Both the position numbers and the translations under genes were made by a program. Source: Phocaeicola_A sp045647865 (lineage in GTDB: Bacteria > Bacteroidota > Bacteroidia > Bacteroidales > Bacteroidaceae). Taken from it: DNA of 64,000 nucleotides. Each line of letters starts with the position of its first letter. Within the stretch, counting starts at the first letter, position 1. Of the stretch, positions 1-9,564 are shown in pieces. Below the pieces are notes generated by a model, which was given only the letters and a program-made list of their open reading frames with translations, ran no database searches and was not told the DNA's origin. Location of the stretch: assembly GCA_045647865.1 (NCBI GenBank), contig JAZRMW010000005.1, positions 1-64,000 on the forward strand, given 5' to 3'.

Positions 1-1905
1 TTTGGCAGAAACATAAACCTTGTCGCCATCAACCTGAATCTTGTTCGGAGTCACGTAGATGGGATCCCACATGGTGTAGAGCGGTGATTCGAAACCATCT
101 CCCCAAGGATCTCCTACGGCAGATGCCACTGTTTCGTTTACGGCAGGAGTGATAACCTTGACAGTTTCGAACTTACCTTCCTTGCTGATTTTGGCTATGA
201 ATGCAGAATAGACTCCTGCACTGGCGATGGTAGCAGATGCACCATCAGCACCGGTGTAGCTCACTTCGTCCATGAAATTACCGGCTGCATAGAGGTTGCC
301 TTCAGCATCGGTGTCCATGGCATGAACTACGGCATTACCGAAAAGGTTGATAGCCCAGAGTTCTTTACCGTTGTCATACTTCACAATGACTGCAGATGTC
401 AATCCTTCGGGGTCGGCAACTTCCTTGCCAGCGAAGGTGAAAGTCTGGTTGTAGGTGCTTGATACATACACCATGCCATCGGCTGTGGTTGTCGTGTGTA
501 CGCCCTTCAATTCGGCAGCATCCGAAACGGGGGTGAATCCAGACATCCATCCCATTGTGGGGGCAGGGACAATTTCTTCCTCTTCCTCCTCTTCAGTGTA
601 ATTCACACCCTTGGCCTTCACTGATGTGCCTGTGAGATAGACTCTGGCCCATACTGCTTCTTCATAAAAGTCGGTGCATACGATGGTAGGCTCTGCAATG
701 TTGGTAGATTGGCCTTCCTCAAAATCCATAACATAAGCTTCGTTGGTGTTTGTTGACATGACTGCTACATTTTCCATGCTTGCCAAGCTGATTGCTTCAG
801 TCTCCTTGCCGCTGAGGAAGGTGCCGTTCACAGTGCCGTCGGCCTTCTTCACAGATGCCATGAAGATGTCTGAAGCGAGTTCGCCTGTAGTCTTCTTGTT
901 GTCGAAGGGGAGTTCGCCGTGGATGGTTCCACCGATGATGAGATTCTCACCGTCCATCTGCATGAGGAGGTTGTAGGGAGTGTAAAGCTTGCCGTGAGCA
1001 GCCGCATTATAGGTCTTCGTCGTAGTGGTTGCTCCGATGGTAGCCAATACGAAGGCATGCTCCATGTCTCCTTCGTCGGTAGCTGCGAAAGAGAAGTTCT
1101 CAGCACCAGCAGCTGTGGTAAGGGTCAGTTTTTGGAAACCGATGAATCCCACATATACGATGCCGTTTTCAGCTACGAAGTTCAATGCTTCGGGGTAGTA
1201 CTGGGTGTCAGCAATAATGCCGGTCATCTGTACGTTAGCCACATTGGCAGCACCACCAAGGTCAGCCTTGTTTAAAGAGAATACCCCCATGCTGTAGTTG
1301 TCGGTGTACATCATGCCAAACATGTCGATATAGCTACCTTTCCATCCGAGGTCTGCTACGTCACCCATGTATTTGGCAGAAACATAAACCTTGTCGCCAT
1401 CAACCTGAATCTTGTTCGGAGTCACGTAGATGGGATCCCACATGGTGTAGAGCGGTGATTCGAAACCATCCCCCCAAGGATCTCCTACGGCAGATGCAAC
1501 TGTTTCGTTTACGGCAGGAGTGATAACCTTTACGGTTTCAAACTTACCGTCCTTGCTGATTTTGGCTACGAATGCAGAATAGACTCCTGCACTGGCGATG
1601 GTAGCAGATGCACCGTCAGTACCGGTGTAGCTCACTTCTTCCATGAAGTTACCGGCTGCATAGAGGTTTCCTTCAGCATCGGTGTCCATGGCATGAACCA
1701 CGGCATTACCGAAAAGGGTTACGGCCCAGAGTTCTTCACCTTCCTTGTTGTATTTCACAATCGCAGCAGATGTCAATCCTTCGGGATCGGCAATTTCCTT
1801 GCCAGCGAAGGTGAAAGCCTGGTTGTAGGTGCTTGATACATACACCATGCCGTCGGGTGCGGCAGCGGTGTGTACTCCCTTCAGTTCAGTAGAATCAGTA
1901 ACGGG
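1..1905 (-). repeat. In-frame tandem duplication, period about 1371 bp
   Basis: Bases 1-530 and 1372-1905 align almost without interruption, differing by scattered substitutions and one codon (NKEGEE in one copy, DNGKE in the other). The period is a multiple of three and places two copies of the ~457-residue propeller unit in one protein. The high nucleotide identity points to a recent duplication or ongoing gene conversion. Confidence 0.9.
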
Positions 1906-2001
1906 AGTGAATGAAGATACCCAGTCCTCGTCGAACTGGTTTTCTGCAAAAGCGGTCAGTGCAACCACGAATGCAGTCAATGTAAAGAATAACTTTTTCA
2001 T
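1..2001 (-). CDS. Exported SBBP-type beta-propeller protein, C-terminus beyond window
   Basis: The reading frame opens at an ATG at 2001 and stays open to base 1, so at least 667 residues are present and the 3' end is missing. It begins with a signal peptide (MKKLFFTLTAFVVALTAFA) and then shows the SBBP-like pattern ELWAVTLFGN...DTDAEGNLYAAGNF, typical of secreted beta-propeller proteins. The first ~457 codons are followed by a near-identical second copy, joined through a Glu-rich linker (YTEEEEEEEIVPAP). It follows the SusD-like gene by 58 bp and is probably the last gene of the protease-SusC-SusD operon. By analogy with other genes placed after SusD it may be a surface or secreted binding protein; the substrate is unknown. 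Confidence 0.85.
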   Translation of the reverse strand, partial: MKKLFFTLTAFVVALTAFAENQFDEDWVSSFTPVTDSTELKGVHTAAAPDGMVYVSSTYNQAFTFAGKEIADPEGLTSAAIVKYNKEGEELWAVTLFGNAVVHAMDTDAEGNLYAAGNFMEEVSYTGTDGASATIASAGVYSAFVAKISKDGKFETVKVITPAVNETVASAVGDPWGDGFESPLYTMWDPIYVTPNKIQVDGDKVYVSAKYMGDVADLGWKGSYIDMFGMMYTDNYSMGVFSLNKADLGGAANVANVQMTGIIADTQYYPEALNFVAENGIVYVGFIGFQKLTLTTAAGAENFSFAATDEGDMEHAFVLATIGATTTTKTYNAAAHGKLYTPYNLLMQMDGENLIIGGTIHGELPFDNKKTTGELASDIFMASVKKADGTVNGTFLSGKETEAISLASMENVAVMSTNTNEAYVMDFEEGQSTNIAEPTIVCTDFYEEAVWARVYLTGTSVKAKGVNYTEEEEEEEIVPAPTMGWMSGFTPVSDAAELKGVHTTTTADGMVYVSSTYNQTFTFAGKEVADPEGLTSAVIVKYDNGKELWAINLFGNAVVHAMDTDAEGNLYAAGNFMDEVSYTGADGASATIASAGVYSAFIAKISKEGKFETVKVITPAVNETVASAVGDPWGDGFESPLYTMWDPIYVTPNKIQVDGDKVYVSAK

Positions 2002-2059
2002 CCTTGTTTTTCTTTTTTAATGTTAATACTCTATTATTTTGTTTTCTTTTTACTTTCAC

Positions 2060-3400
2060 TTACTCCTGTTCCCAACGTTCGATCTCCGGATTGGCTTCAA
2101 CTGCTCCTGTAGGAAAACGCATGGTGTATTGTTCGGGTAATAAGGTGTAAGTCTCGCCATCGAATGTATGTGTCAGAGCAGGGCGAGTCGTACGTCGCAG
2201 GTCATACCAACGATGTCCTTCGAAGGCCAGTTCACGGGCACGCTCGTCGAGAATCTCTTGAATGAGTTCTTCCTCTGTCATGTCGTTCATGAGTTCAAGT
2301 GTCTTGTCGTAAGCCGATTGGTTGAGGCGTTTCTCCATGAGAGGAATGAGATAATTGATGGCATTTTCTTTTTCATGCAAGCGTGCAGATGCTTCGGCTG
2401 CAGTCAGATAGAACTCTGCAGTACGGAATGTGCTGGCGAATCCATCACTTCCACCTTTCAATAAAGAATAGGTGGATGATGTCACTCGCTTGTAGAACTT
2501 TGTGCGTCGCTGGTCGCCCGTACGGTATAGTGTAATGAAATCTGGCGACGGCATGTTGATAACCGTATAGAGGTTACTGCTGAATTGTTCCAATGCCACG
2601 ATATCCTCTACAGACTTGAAATGGTTGGGTAATGTGGTACTCTTAGTCAAGTCCTCCAACTCAGGGTGGATGGTAAGTACTGCTTTGGCGGCTTTAAGTG
2701 CCTCTTCCCATTGCCCCATATATAAATAAGTTCGCGCGCGTAGAGCCTTTGCTGAAACTTGGTTGAAACGGTAGTTTCTTCCTTCTTCCCAGGTCTCTAC
2801 ATTCAGGTACTTTTCTGCTTCGTCCAAATCTTTCAATACTTGTTGGTAGATTGCTTCTACACTACTGCTACCCGGAATCGCATTCACATCGGCTTTTAAC
2901 TGCATGGGTACACCGCGTGTTTCAGCGGGTGTACAGTGGGTGTAGGGTTCGGCATAGAGGTTTACTAACAGGAAATGGCAATAAGCCCGTAACATGTATG
3001 ACTCACCGACCAATTGGGCTATTTCGCTTTGAGTCGCTTCTGTGATTTCATCTTGGTGCTCAATGATGTAATTGGCTATGTAGATGGTATGGTAATAGGA
3101 GCGCCAAGAGAAATAGCTGGTAGTAGGGGAAGGATTTGTATCTTTCCAACGCCACAAGTCCAGATAAGCATCCTGGTCTGTGCTTGAACTCTTGACTTTG
3201 TCCATCAGTACTTCATCTGTCCGTATAGTGGTCATATACCTGTCTTTGGTGAAATACTTGTATTCGTAGGTCAACAGAGCACGATATTCTTCTCCGGTTT
3301 TGGCTATCACTTTGCCCGTAGGGGTGATGTCAAGGAAATCGTCACAGGCCGTCAGTGTAAAAAATGTAAGAGCGGCTAGTAGCAAGGTCTTTATTTTCAT
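2060..3400 (-). CDS. SusD/RagB-family outer-membrane lipoprotein
   Basis: A 446-residue lipoprotein whose signal peptide ends in LTAC, with Cys19 as the likely lipidated residue, followed by the DDFLDITPTG motif common in SusD-like proteins. The C-terminal part has the usual SusD signature ERARELAFEGHRWYDLRR. SusD proteins cap the paired SusC porin on the cell surface and capture the nutrient. It lies 54 bp downstream of the SusC gene on the same strand. No glycoside hydrolase is in this operon, but a metalloprotease is, so a peptide or glycoprotein ligand is an inference worth testing. Confidence 0.93.
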   Translation of the reverse strand: MKIKTLLLAALTFFTLTACDDFLDITPTGKVIAKTGEEYRALLTYEYKYFTKDRYMTTIRTDEVLMDKVKSSSTDQDAYLDLWRWKDTNPSPTTSYFSWRSYYHTIYIANYIIEHQDEITEATQSEIAQLVGESYMLRAYCHFLLVNLYAEPYTHCTPAETRGVPMQLKADVNAIPGSSSVEAIYQQVLKDLDEAEKYLNVETWEEGRNYRFNQVSAKALRARTYLYMGQWEEALKAAKAVLTIHPELEDLTKSTTLPNHFKSVEDIVALEQFSSNLYTVINMPSPDFITLYRTGDQRRTKFYKRVTSSTYSLLKGGSDGFASTFRTAEFYLTAAEASARLHEKENAINYLIPLMEKRLNQSAYDKTLELMNDMTEEELIQEILDERARELAFEGHRWYDLRRTTRPALTHTFDGETYTLLPEQYTMRFPTGAVEANPEIERWEQE

Positions 3401-3454
3401 TATACTTTCTTTGTTGTCTGCAAATAGTGATTAATAGATAAGAGGAAATCCCCA

Positions 3455-6400
3455 TTAGAAATTTACATTCAGTCCGAAGATGAAACTCCGTGTGACGGGC
3501 TGTGCATAGGGGTTGCCCATCGTTTCGGGATCAAGGTAATTGTCATAGTCGCTTGCAATGACCAACAGATTACGTCCCTCGAGTGATACTGAGGCTGAAC
3601 TGATACCTATCGGACTCAGCACTTGTTTGGGGATTTTGTAACCCAAACGAAGGCTTTGCAAACGGCAATAATTTTGGTCACGAACCCACAAATCGAGCAT
3701 GCTGTATGTGTTATATTCTGAGTAATGGGTATATTCGTTAGCACGGGCAGCAGAATTTACCATCAAAGCAGGAAGAGTGGAGTTGGTATTTGTTGTCGTC
3801 CAACGGTTCAGAATATCGCGGTTCGTATTCAGGCCTCTGTCATAGTAAGTTGGAGAATAGGAGGGTTGTACGCGTACCTTCATGCCGAGATTGAACATGA
3901 AATTCACATTCAGTTGCCAGTTTTTCCATTCGAACGTATTGATGAAACCACCGGAACATTCTGGTTCAGAAGTTCCTACATAGGTATATAGACCGCGTTG
4001 GTCTTCAGCAGAGAGGGTGCTGGCACCGAAACGGTTCAGACGGAAAAACTCGGCTGCTGTCTGTTTGGTTCCGTCTTTGGTTAAGAATAGGGGGTAACCT
4101 TCGTCGTCGAGTCCTGCAGTCTTATAAGCAAAGATGGCTCCTACGGGATAGCCTTCACGACTTGGATATGTGGAGTTCTCAGCCACAGTTTCGTTCAGAA
4201 TTTTGTTGGAGTTGAATCCCAAGTTCAAGGTTGTATTCCATTTGAAATTCTTGGTTGCGATGTTACGGGTATTCAATGCGACTTCCCATCCGCTGTTTTC
4301 CATAGATGCCCAATTGACAGTGGTGCTGGCAAAACCGGTTTCCAATGGTAGTTGGCGAGAACTGATGAGGTCGGTGCTCCGGCGGTAGTAGTAATCTACG
4401 TTCAATCGAATGCGGCTCTGGAGAATCTCCAAATCAAGTCCGGCATTGATGTTCTTGGTCTTTTCCCATCTCAAATTGGGATTCGGAGCATTCTCTGCCG
4501 AGATGATATTCTCTATATATCCAGGTAGTACAGAGACTTTGTCAAATGTTCCGATGAGATAAGGCGATGTGTTTTTGTCGATATTACCTTGCAGACCGTA
4601 TGATGCACGGACGGATAGTCCGTCAATCCATTTTACATCTTTGAGGAATTGTTCTTCTTTGGCACGCCACATTCCACTGAATGAGTAGAGTGGCAGGTAA
4701 CGGTACTTTTTGGCTACACCGAATACATCGCTTCCGTCGAAACGGATGCTACCTCCAAGGGTATAGCGGTAGAATAGTGTATAAGAAGCTGTAGCAAACC
4801 ATGAAACAAATGCATTTTCTGTATGTCCTTCTTCATATAGAGGATAGCGTCTGGCAATGCTTTCTGTCGGGAACAATACCGGCTGTGTCGTCAAAGTACG
4901 ATTGTCGTAACCATAAGCTGTGGAAGTGACGACTCCCGTTTCTGTATGGCGTATTTCGGTACCTCCCATCAATTCTACATCGTGGATGTCATTCAAACGC
5001 TTATCCCATTCCAACATGGCTTTCCATGTCCACTGAGTGGTATGAGCTTCAGTCTGTTTGTTCATTCCACCATCAGGGAATATGGATTTACGTTCTCCAT
5101 CAATAAGGTAGGTGGCATATTCCTTGGCTTTGCGCATGGCATAACTGTTGTGGCCTGCATAGCGGGTCAGTGTATAGTTGTCATGTTGTAAACCGAATTG
5201 GGAGGTCAGTTTTAAATTGCTGTTGAATTTCAGAGTTGCGTCAAATAGTGCCATCACAGAACGGTCTGTGCGTTCTTTTTCTGTATTGGCACGCTCTTCG
5301 AAGATGTTGAAGTCTGGAACTTCTGATTCACGTCCTTGTACATTCTTGTCGTAGATATAATTCCCTTCGGCATCAAATGGCTCAAAGTAGGGATTGGCCA
5401 TGCGTGAATAATAGACGGGATTGGTGAAACCACCCGTATCAGTCATGTAACTTTCCTGTTGGCGTTGGTTGGCAAAGACTGATGCTCCTACAGTCAGCAT
5501 GTTGTTCAACTTGAAATCGGTTTTCAACGTCATGTTGTAACGGTTGTTCTCTACTCCTTTCACAGTTCCTTGTTCTGAATAATAACCTACTGATGCATAG
5601 TAATGTGCTCTGTCAGAACCACCGCTGAAACTGATGTTGTATTCTTGGTTGAATACATCACGGAAAAGGATATCGTTCCAATCTGTATTGATGGAACGGA
5701 GACGGTTGATGCGTTGCATGGCCTCTGTCGAGAGTGCATCCAAACCTCCAGTTTGGAAAGCATTCAATTCTCCCAGTTCATTCAAGATGTTGGCAACTCC
5801 ACCTTTGTTTTCTCGATAATCATAGTCGCTAGCAAGTAAGGCAAGTTCTAAATTGACTTTTTCATTGGCATTCATCAAGTTTAGACGATCAATGTCGATT
5901 CTGGGATTATAGGTCATTTTGGATGAAAAGTTGACTACAGGATGTCCTTCTTTGCCTTTCTTTGTTGTGATGACAATGACTCCGTTTGCTGCTCGTGCAC
6001 CATAGATTGCTGTAGCGGCAGCATCCTTCAGTACTGTGATGTTCTCTATGTCTGAAGGGTTCAAACCTGCAATACTAGTCTGGTAGATGTCATCAATGTC
6101 ATTCAAATTGTCAATAGCAGGTATTTCATTTCCTTCCATGGGAATGCCATCAAGAACCCACAACGGTTCTTGTACTCCATTGATAGAAGAGGTTCCACGG
6201 ATACGTATCTTCATGGGAGCACCGGGGGCACCGCTTGCAGCAACAGCAGAAAGACCTGCAACCTGTCCGGCCAGTGCCTGGTCAATATTCTTTACGGCTC
6301 CCACAGCTTCGTCAGAAATGTTTACTGTCGTTACTGCGGCAGTCAACTTACGGCGGTCAATCTGTTGGTAACCCGTTACGACAAATTCTGCCAATGCCTT

Positions 6401-6706
6401 GTCTGCAAAATGTAGAGTGATGGTATAGTTGGTTACTCCATTTTGTAGAGGGAACTCAACTGTTTCGTATCCCATATAACTGGCGACCAAAGCCTTGGCT
6501 CCAGAAGGGATCGTTAGTGTGAATTTACCATCCGCACCAGTTACTGTTCCTTTGTCTTTTTCATTACCGCTCAAAGCTACAGTTGCACCAGCTAATGTCT
6601 CTCCTTTGAACTCTCCATCCATTACGACACCGGTAATGGTACGTTCTTGAGCAAATGCTGTCAACCAACATGACAGGATGATTATGAATGTGCTGAGTCT
6701 TTTCAT
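3455..6706 (-). CDS. SusC/RagA-family TonB-linked outer-membrane protein
   Basis: A 1083-residue protein with a signal peptide, an N-terminal carboxypeptidase-regulatory-like domain (about residues 23-100), a plug domain containing LAGQVAGL, IRIRGTSSI and the conserved LWVLDGIPM, and a long beta-barrel that ends in an aromatic residue (GLNVNF). These are the marks of SusC porins that import substrates through TonB energy. It sits 36 bp after the metalloprotease gene and 54 bp before the SusD gene, so all are probably cotranscribed from the promoter near 9400. No anti-sigma factor or hybrid two-component regulator lies next to it. Confidence 0.95.
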   Translation of the reverse strand: MKRLSTFIIILSCWLTAFAQERTITGVVMDGEFKGETLAGATVALSGNEKDKGTVTGADGKFTLTIPSGAKALVASYMGYETVEFPLQNGVTNYTITLHFADKALAEFVVTGYQQIDRRKLTAAVTTVNISDEAVGAVKNIDQALAGQVAGLSAVAASGAPGAPMKIRIRGTSSINGVQEPLWVLDGIPMEGNEIPAIDNLNDIDDIYQTSIAGLNPSDIENITVLKDAAATAIYGARAANGVIVITTKKGKEGHPVVNFSSKMTYNPRIDIDRLNLMNANEKVNLELALLASDYDYRENKGGVANILNELGELNAFQTGGLDALSTEAMQRINRLRSINTDWNDILFRDVFNQEYNISFSGGSDRAHYYASVGYYSEQGTVKGVENNRYNMTLKTDFKLNNMLTVGASVFANQRQQESYMTDTGGFTNPVYYSRMANPYFEPFDAEGNYIYDKNVQGRESEVPDFNIFEERANTEKERTDRSVMALFDATLKFNSNLKLTSQFGLQHDNYTLTRYAGHNSYAMRKAKEYATYLIDGERKSIFPDGGMNKQTEAHTTQWTWKAMLEWDKRLNDIHDVELMGGTEIRHTETGVVTSTAYGYDNRTLTTQPVLFPTESIARRYPLYEEGHTENAFVSWFATASYTLFYRYTLGGSIRFDGSDVFGVAKKYRYLPLYSFSGMWRAKEEQFLKDVKWIDGLSVRASYGLQGNIDKNTSPYLIGTFDKVSVLPGYIENIISAENAPNPNLRWEKTKNINAGLDLEILQSRIRLNVDYYYRRSTDLISSRQLPLETGFASTTVNWASMENSGWEVALNTRNIATKNFKWNTTLNLGFNSNKILNETVAENSTYPSREGYPVGAIFAYKTAGLDDEGYPLFLTKDGTKQTAAEFFRLNRFGASTLSAEDQRGLYTYVGTSEPECSGGFINTFEWKNWQLNVNFMFNLGMKVRVQPSYSPTYYDRGLNTNRDILNRWTTTNTNSTLPALMVNSAARANEYTHYSEYNTYSMLDLWVRDQNYCRLQSLRLGYKIPKQVLSPIGISSASVSLEGRNLLVIASDYDNYLDPETMGNPYAQPVTRSFIFGLNVNF

Positions 6707-6742
6707 AAATGTGAAATCTGAAAACTTCGTATTTATAAATGG

Positions 6743-9352
6743 TTATTTTTGCAATCCCAAAGCGGTTTGGATACGCAGAATCACATCTTCATAATGCATT
6801 TGTGTGCTGAGGTCTCCGCTTGTCCGGCGGTTTTTCATCAGGCGCATGATACGAATCAGTTCGCTACGCTTTACGCTGAGTGCATCGCTTGTGCGGGTGA
6901 TTTGTGTCATGGTCATATCCAACGTACGCGAACCACTGCTGCTAATCTGCTTTTCGTCTGTCAGGCTCTTGTTGATTTTCACACCTTCGCTTTCAGCGGC
7001 TGCAGTGATGAGGGCATCGACAAAACTCTTCTGCAAACTGCGTTCCATGACGTTCAGTTTCTGTCCAGCAATGGTCTTGCGGAAAATGGAGTTGTGAAGC
7101 ATGTCCAACATATCCACTGCGGTGAATGCCTTGTTGCCATTCATCCATTCGTTCTGATACATTCTTACCAGACGGTCGTTGGCCAAAAGGTCCCATAAGA
7201 TGTAGTTCTGCTGGTTCTTTAAAAGCATGGCCGGCTCCTGTTCGGTAGTGCCGAAGGGAGTCTTGCGGAGCGGGAATATCTGAGTGGAGAAGGGTGAGCC
7301 AAAGAGCCATTCGGGGAAGCAGAGTACTTCATCGAGTAGGAATTGGACTGCATCGCGCTGGCGTTCCTTTTCCACAAAGGTATATGCCTGCTTTTCGGGA
7401 TTGTTTATCCAATCGATGGTCGGGCGATCCATATAGATGCCACCGATGTTTGCCATGACGTGGTAGTGGTAGAGGTTCCACTGATAGATGATGGCTGAAT
7501 AGAGATTGGCCGCTTCGTCGTAGTTTTGACCAAGTTTGTTGTTGCGTGTCCACTCGATGAGGTTGGGCATGATGCGCTTCAGGTTTTCGATACCCAGACG
7601 TGCTGATTTGATGGGGTCGTCGCCAAGGTCTTCGCTCAAAGCGCGGGGGTCAACAGCCGAACGTTGTGACTGTGCTTCGCTGTAGCGGTATTCCTTGCCT
7701 TTGTGTTTGGCTAAAAATTCTGATAAGACCTTTTCTTCATCGGTTCCTGCCGGATACCAGCGGTAACCCCATTCGATGGCCATGAAGTCATAGGAGCCGA
7801 TGTTGGGTGACATAACCTTTACGTTGTCGCCCGGCTGAGCCACGTAGTTGAAACGTGCATAGTCCATGATGCTGGCAGAGGTGCCTCCCATGCGTGAAGT
7901 GAACGAGGCTGAGCGGAGTGAATCGGTGGGGTAGGCAGCTGATGCCATCATGTTGTGACGCAAGCCCAAAGAGTGTCCGACTTCGTGGCAGGCAACGAAA
8001 CGTACAGCATCACCAATAAGCTCGATGGGAAGTTCCAACGAACGTGCCCGAGGGTCAACGGCTCCTGTTTGTACGGTAATCCATTCGCTGATGAGTGACT
8101 GCACGTTGTGCCACCAGATGATGTCGGCTTCGAGAATCTCTCCTGTTCGGGGGTCGATGGTGGATGGACCCATGGCGTTGGCCTTTTCAGAGGCCGCATA
8201 AGTCAATACGGAATAATGCATGTCGTCGCCATCCACATCCAGACTGTCGTGGGGGACAATTGCTTGGACAGCATTCTTGAATCCGGCCTTTTCGAATGCA
8301 GGATTCCAGTCGAGAATACCTTTTATGATATAGGGCCTGAGATGTTCGGGGACAGCTCCACCGATGTAGAATGTGATGGGTTTTACGGGTTCTGTCAACT
8401 CGCCGCGCATATAGGCGGCAGTGTCTTTGGGCTCTAAGCGCCAACGTGTGATGTAATTGGTATGTTCTACCCGTTGTTGCTCGTCGTTGAAAATGGTGGC
8501 AGGGGTGGAGAAGTAGCCTACGCGCCAATCTTCACGGCGGCGTGCCATCGGCTCTTCGGGAAGCAGGCAAATGGCGGTGCTCACCTCTACGGTGACATTG
8601 ACTTTGGACAATCCCTCGTGAACCGTTGTTGTGAGTTCGGAGTGAGCCACAACGCTCTGGTCGTAGGCTTTTACGCTGACGATGCGTGAGAGTTCGCTTA
8701 CGGGGGAGGTGCCGATGTTGATATCGTTGAAAACATCGTTCAGCACATTCTTTTTACCGTTAAAGAAATCGCTGACTTTGAATATCACAGAAGTGGAGTC
8801 GGGAGCCATGCCTTCGACTTTCAGTGAAGCAATGATGGGGTCGATGTAGTTGTCTGCAACCGAACGGGCGAGGTATGAATCTTTGGGTACTTCGGGTGTC
8901 ACACGCTGTTGGTGCATCTTGACGGTTTTGCTCTTCTGGTCCCATTCAAAGCGTACCATCTGGTTGGCATAGTTGATGCCTTTGTTGGCACTGGCTTCGT
9001 TCAGTTCGATAGGAACCCGTTGCAGTTTGTTGGATATAAGGAAGGGCTTCCCTAATAGGCGAGTGGGGAGTTCCAAATAGACAGTGTCACCTTTTTGGAT
9101 GACATTCATTACACCAGACATCGACAAGGAGTCTCGGCCGGTCATTGTTTTGTAAGCTGAGGGGGAGGCTGGCTTTTCTTCTTCTTTCTGTTTCTTCTTG
9201 AAAAAGAGGAATCCTTTGCTGGATTTTCTTACTTCTTTATTCGATTTCTCACTTTTGTCGGATGGATAAAGGCTTGCAGCTGTTATCTGATTGATTGTTC
9301 CTTGTAATAACAAGGCTGTAGCCAAACTTATTAACATTTTCTTTCTATTCAT
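6743..9352 (-). CDS. Zinc-dependent metzincin-like metalloprotease (DUF5117/DUF4953 type)
   Basis: An 869-residue exported protein with an N-terminal signal sequence and a Lys-rich region. The zinc site HEVGHSLGLRH (near residue 455) matches HExxHxxGxxH and is followed by a Met-turn-like SIMDYARF, as in metzincins. The central DUF5117-like part and C-terminal helical part fit the Bacteroidota family annotated DUF5117/DUF5118/DUF4953. It is the first gene of the operon with SusC and SusD. It probably acts in the periplasm or on the cell surface; its substrate cannot be read from sequence. Confidence 0.9.
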   Translation of the reverse strand: MNRKKMLISLATALLLQGTINQITAASLYPSDKSEKSNKEVRKSSKGFLFFKKKQKEEEKPASPSAYKTMTGRDSLSMSGVMNVIQKGDTVYLELPTRLLGKPFLISNKLQRVPIELNEASANKGINYANQMVRFEWDQKSKTVKMHQQRVTPEVPKDSYLARSVADNYIDPIIASLKVEGMAPDSTSVIFKVSDFFNGKKNVLNDVFNDINIGTSPVSELSRIVSVKAYDQSVVAHSELTTTVHEGLSKVNVTVEVSTAICLLPEEPMARRREDWRVGYFSTPATIFNDEQQRVEHTNYITRWRLEPKDTAAYMRGELTEPVKPITFYIGGAVPEHLRPYIIKGILDWNPAFEKAGFKNAVQAIVPHDSLDVDGDDMHYSVLTYAASEKANAMGPSTIDPRTGEILEADIIWWHNVQSLISEWITVQTGAVDPRARSLELPIELIGDAVRFVACHEVGHSLGLRHNMMASAAYPTDSLRSASFTSRMGGTSASIMDYARFNYVAQPGDNVKVMSPNIGSYDFMAIEWGYRWYPAGTDEEKVLSEFLAKHKGKEYRYSEAQSQRSAVDPRALSEDLGDDPIKSARLGIENLKRIMPNLIEWTRNNKLGQNYDEAANLYSAIIYQWNLYHYHVMANIGGIYMDRPTIDWINNPEKQAYTFVEKERQRDAVQFLLDEVLCFPEWLFGSPFSTQIFPLRKTPFGTTEQEPAMLLKNQQNYILWDLLANDRLVRMYQNEWMNGNKAFTAVDMLDMLHNSIFRKTIAGQKLNVMERSLQKSFVDALITAAAESEGVKINKSLTDEKQISSSGSRTLDMTMTQITRTSDALSVKRSELIRIMRLMKNRRTSGDLSTQMHYEDVILRIQTALGLQK

Positions 9353-9392
9353 AGAACGCCGTATATTAATTCTTTAAAAAAATAAGAGGGCA

Positions 9393-9424
9393 CAAAATTA
9401 CTACAAAAAAAAACTTCAGACAAA
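9393..9424 (-). promoter_or_regulatory. Bacteroidota promoter for the protease-SusCD operon
   Basis: On the minus strand TAATTTTG (9393-9400) matches the -7 consensus TAnnTTTG, and TTTG (9421-9424) lies 20 bp upstream as the -33 element. The protease ATG is about 40 bp downstream. Confidence 0.65.
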
Positions 9425-9499
9425 ACTTTTTAGTTAAACTCCTTCAATGTGGCAGCTGATAGCGTATTTTTGGTGCTTTATGCCCTCCTTTTATGCAAA

Positions 9500-9539
9500 A
9501 AGTCCACTGCGTTTCGCTGAATGTTAACGCAGTGGACTT
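9500..9539 (-). terminator. Rho-independent terminator after GH28
   Basis: A perfect 14-bp stem pairs 9500-9513 with 9526-9539 around a 12-nt loop. On the minus strand it is followed by a short T run, directly after the GH28 stop codon. Confidence 0.8.
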
Positions 9540-9564
9540 CTCCGGATAGTTTTGAATAGATGTT

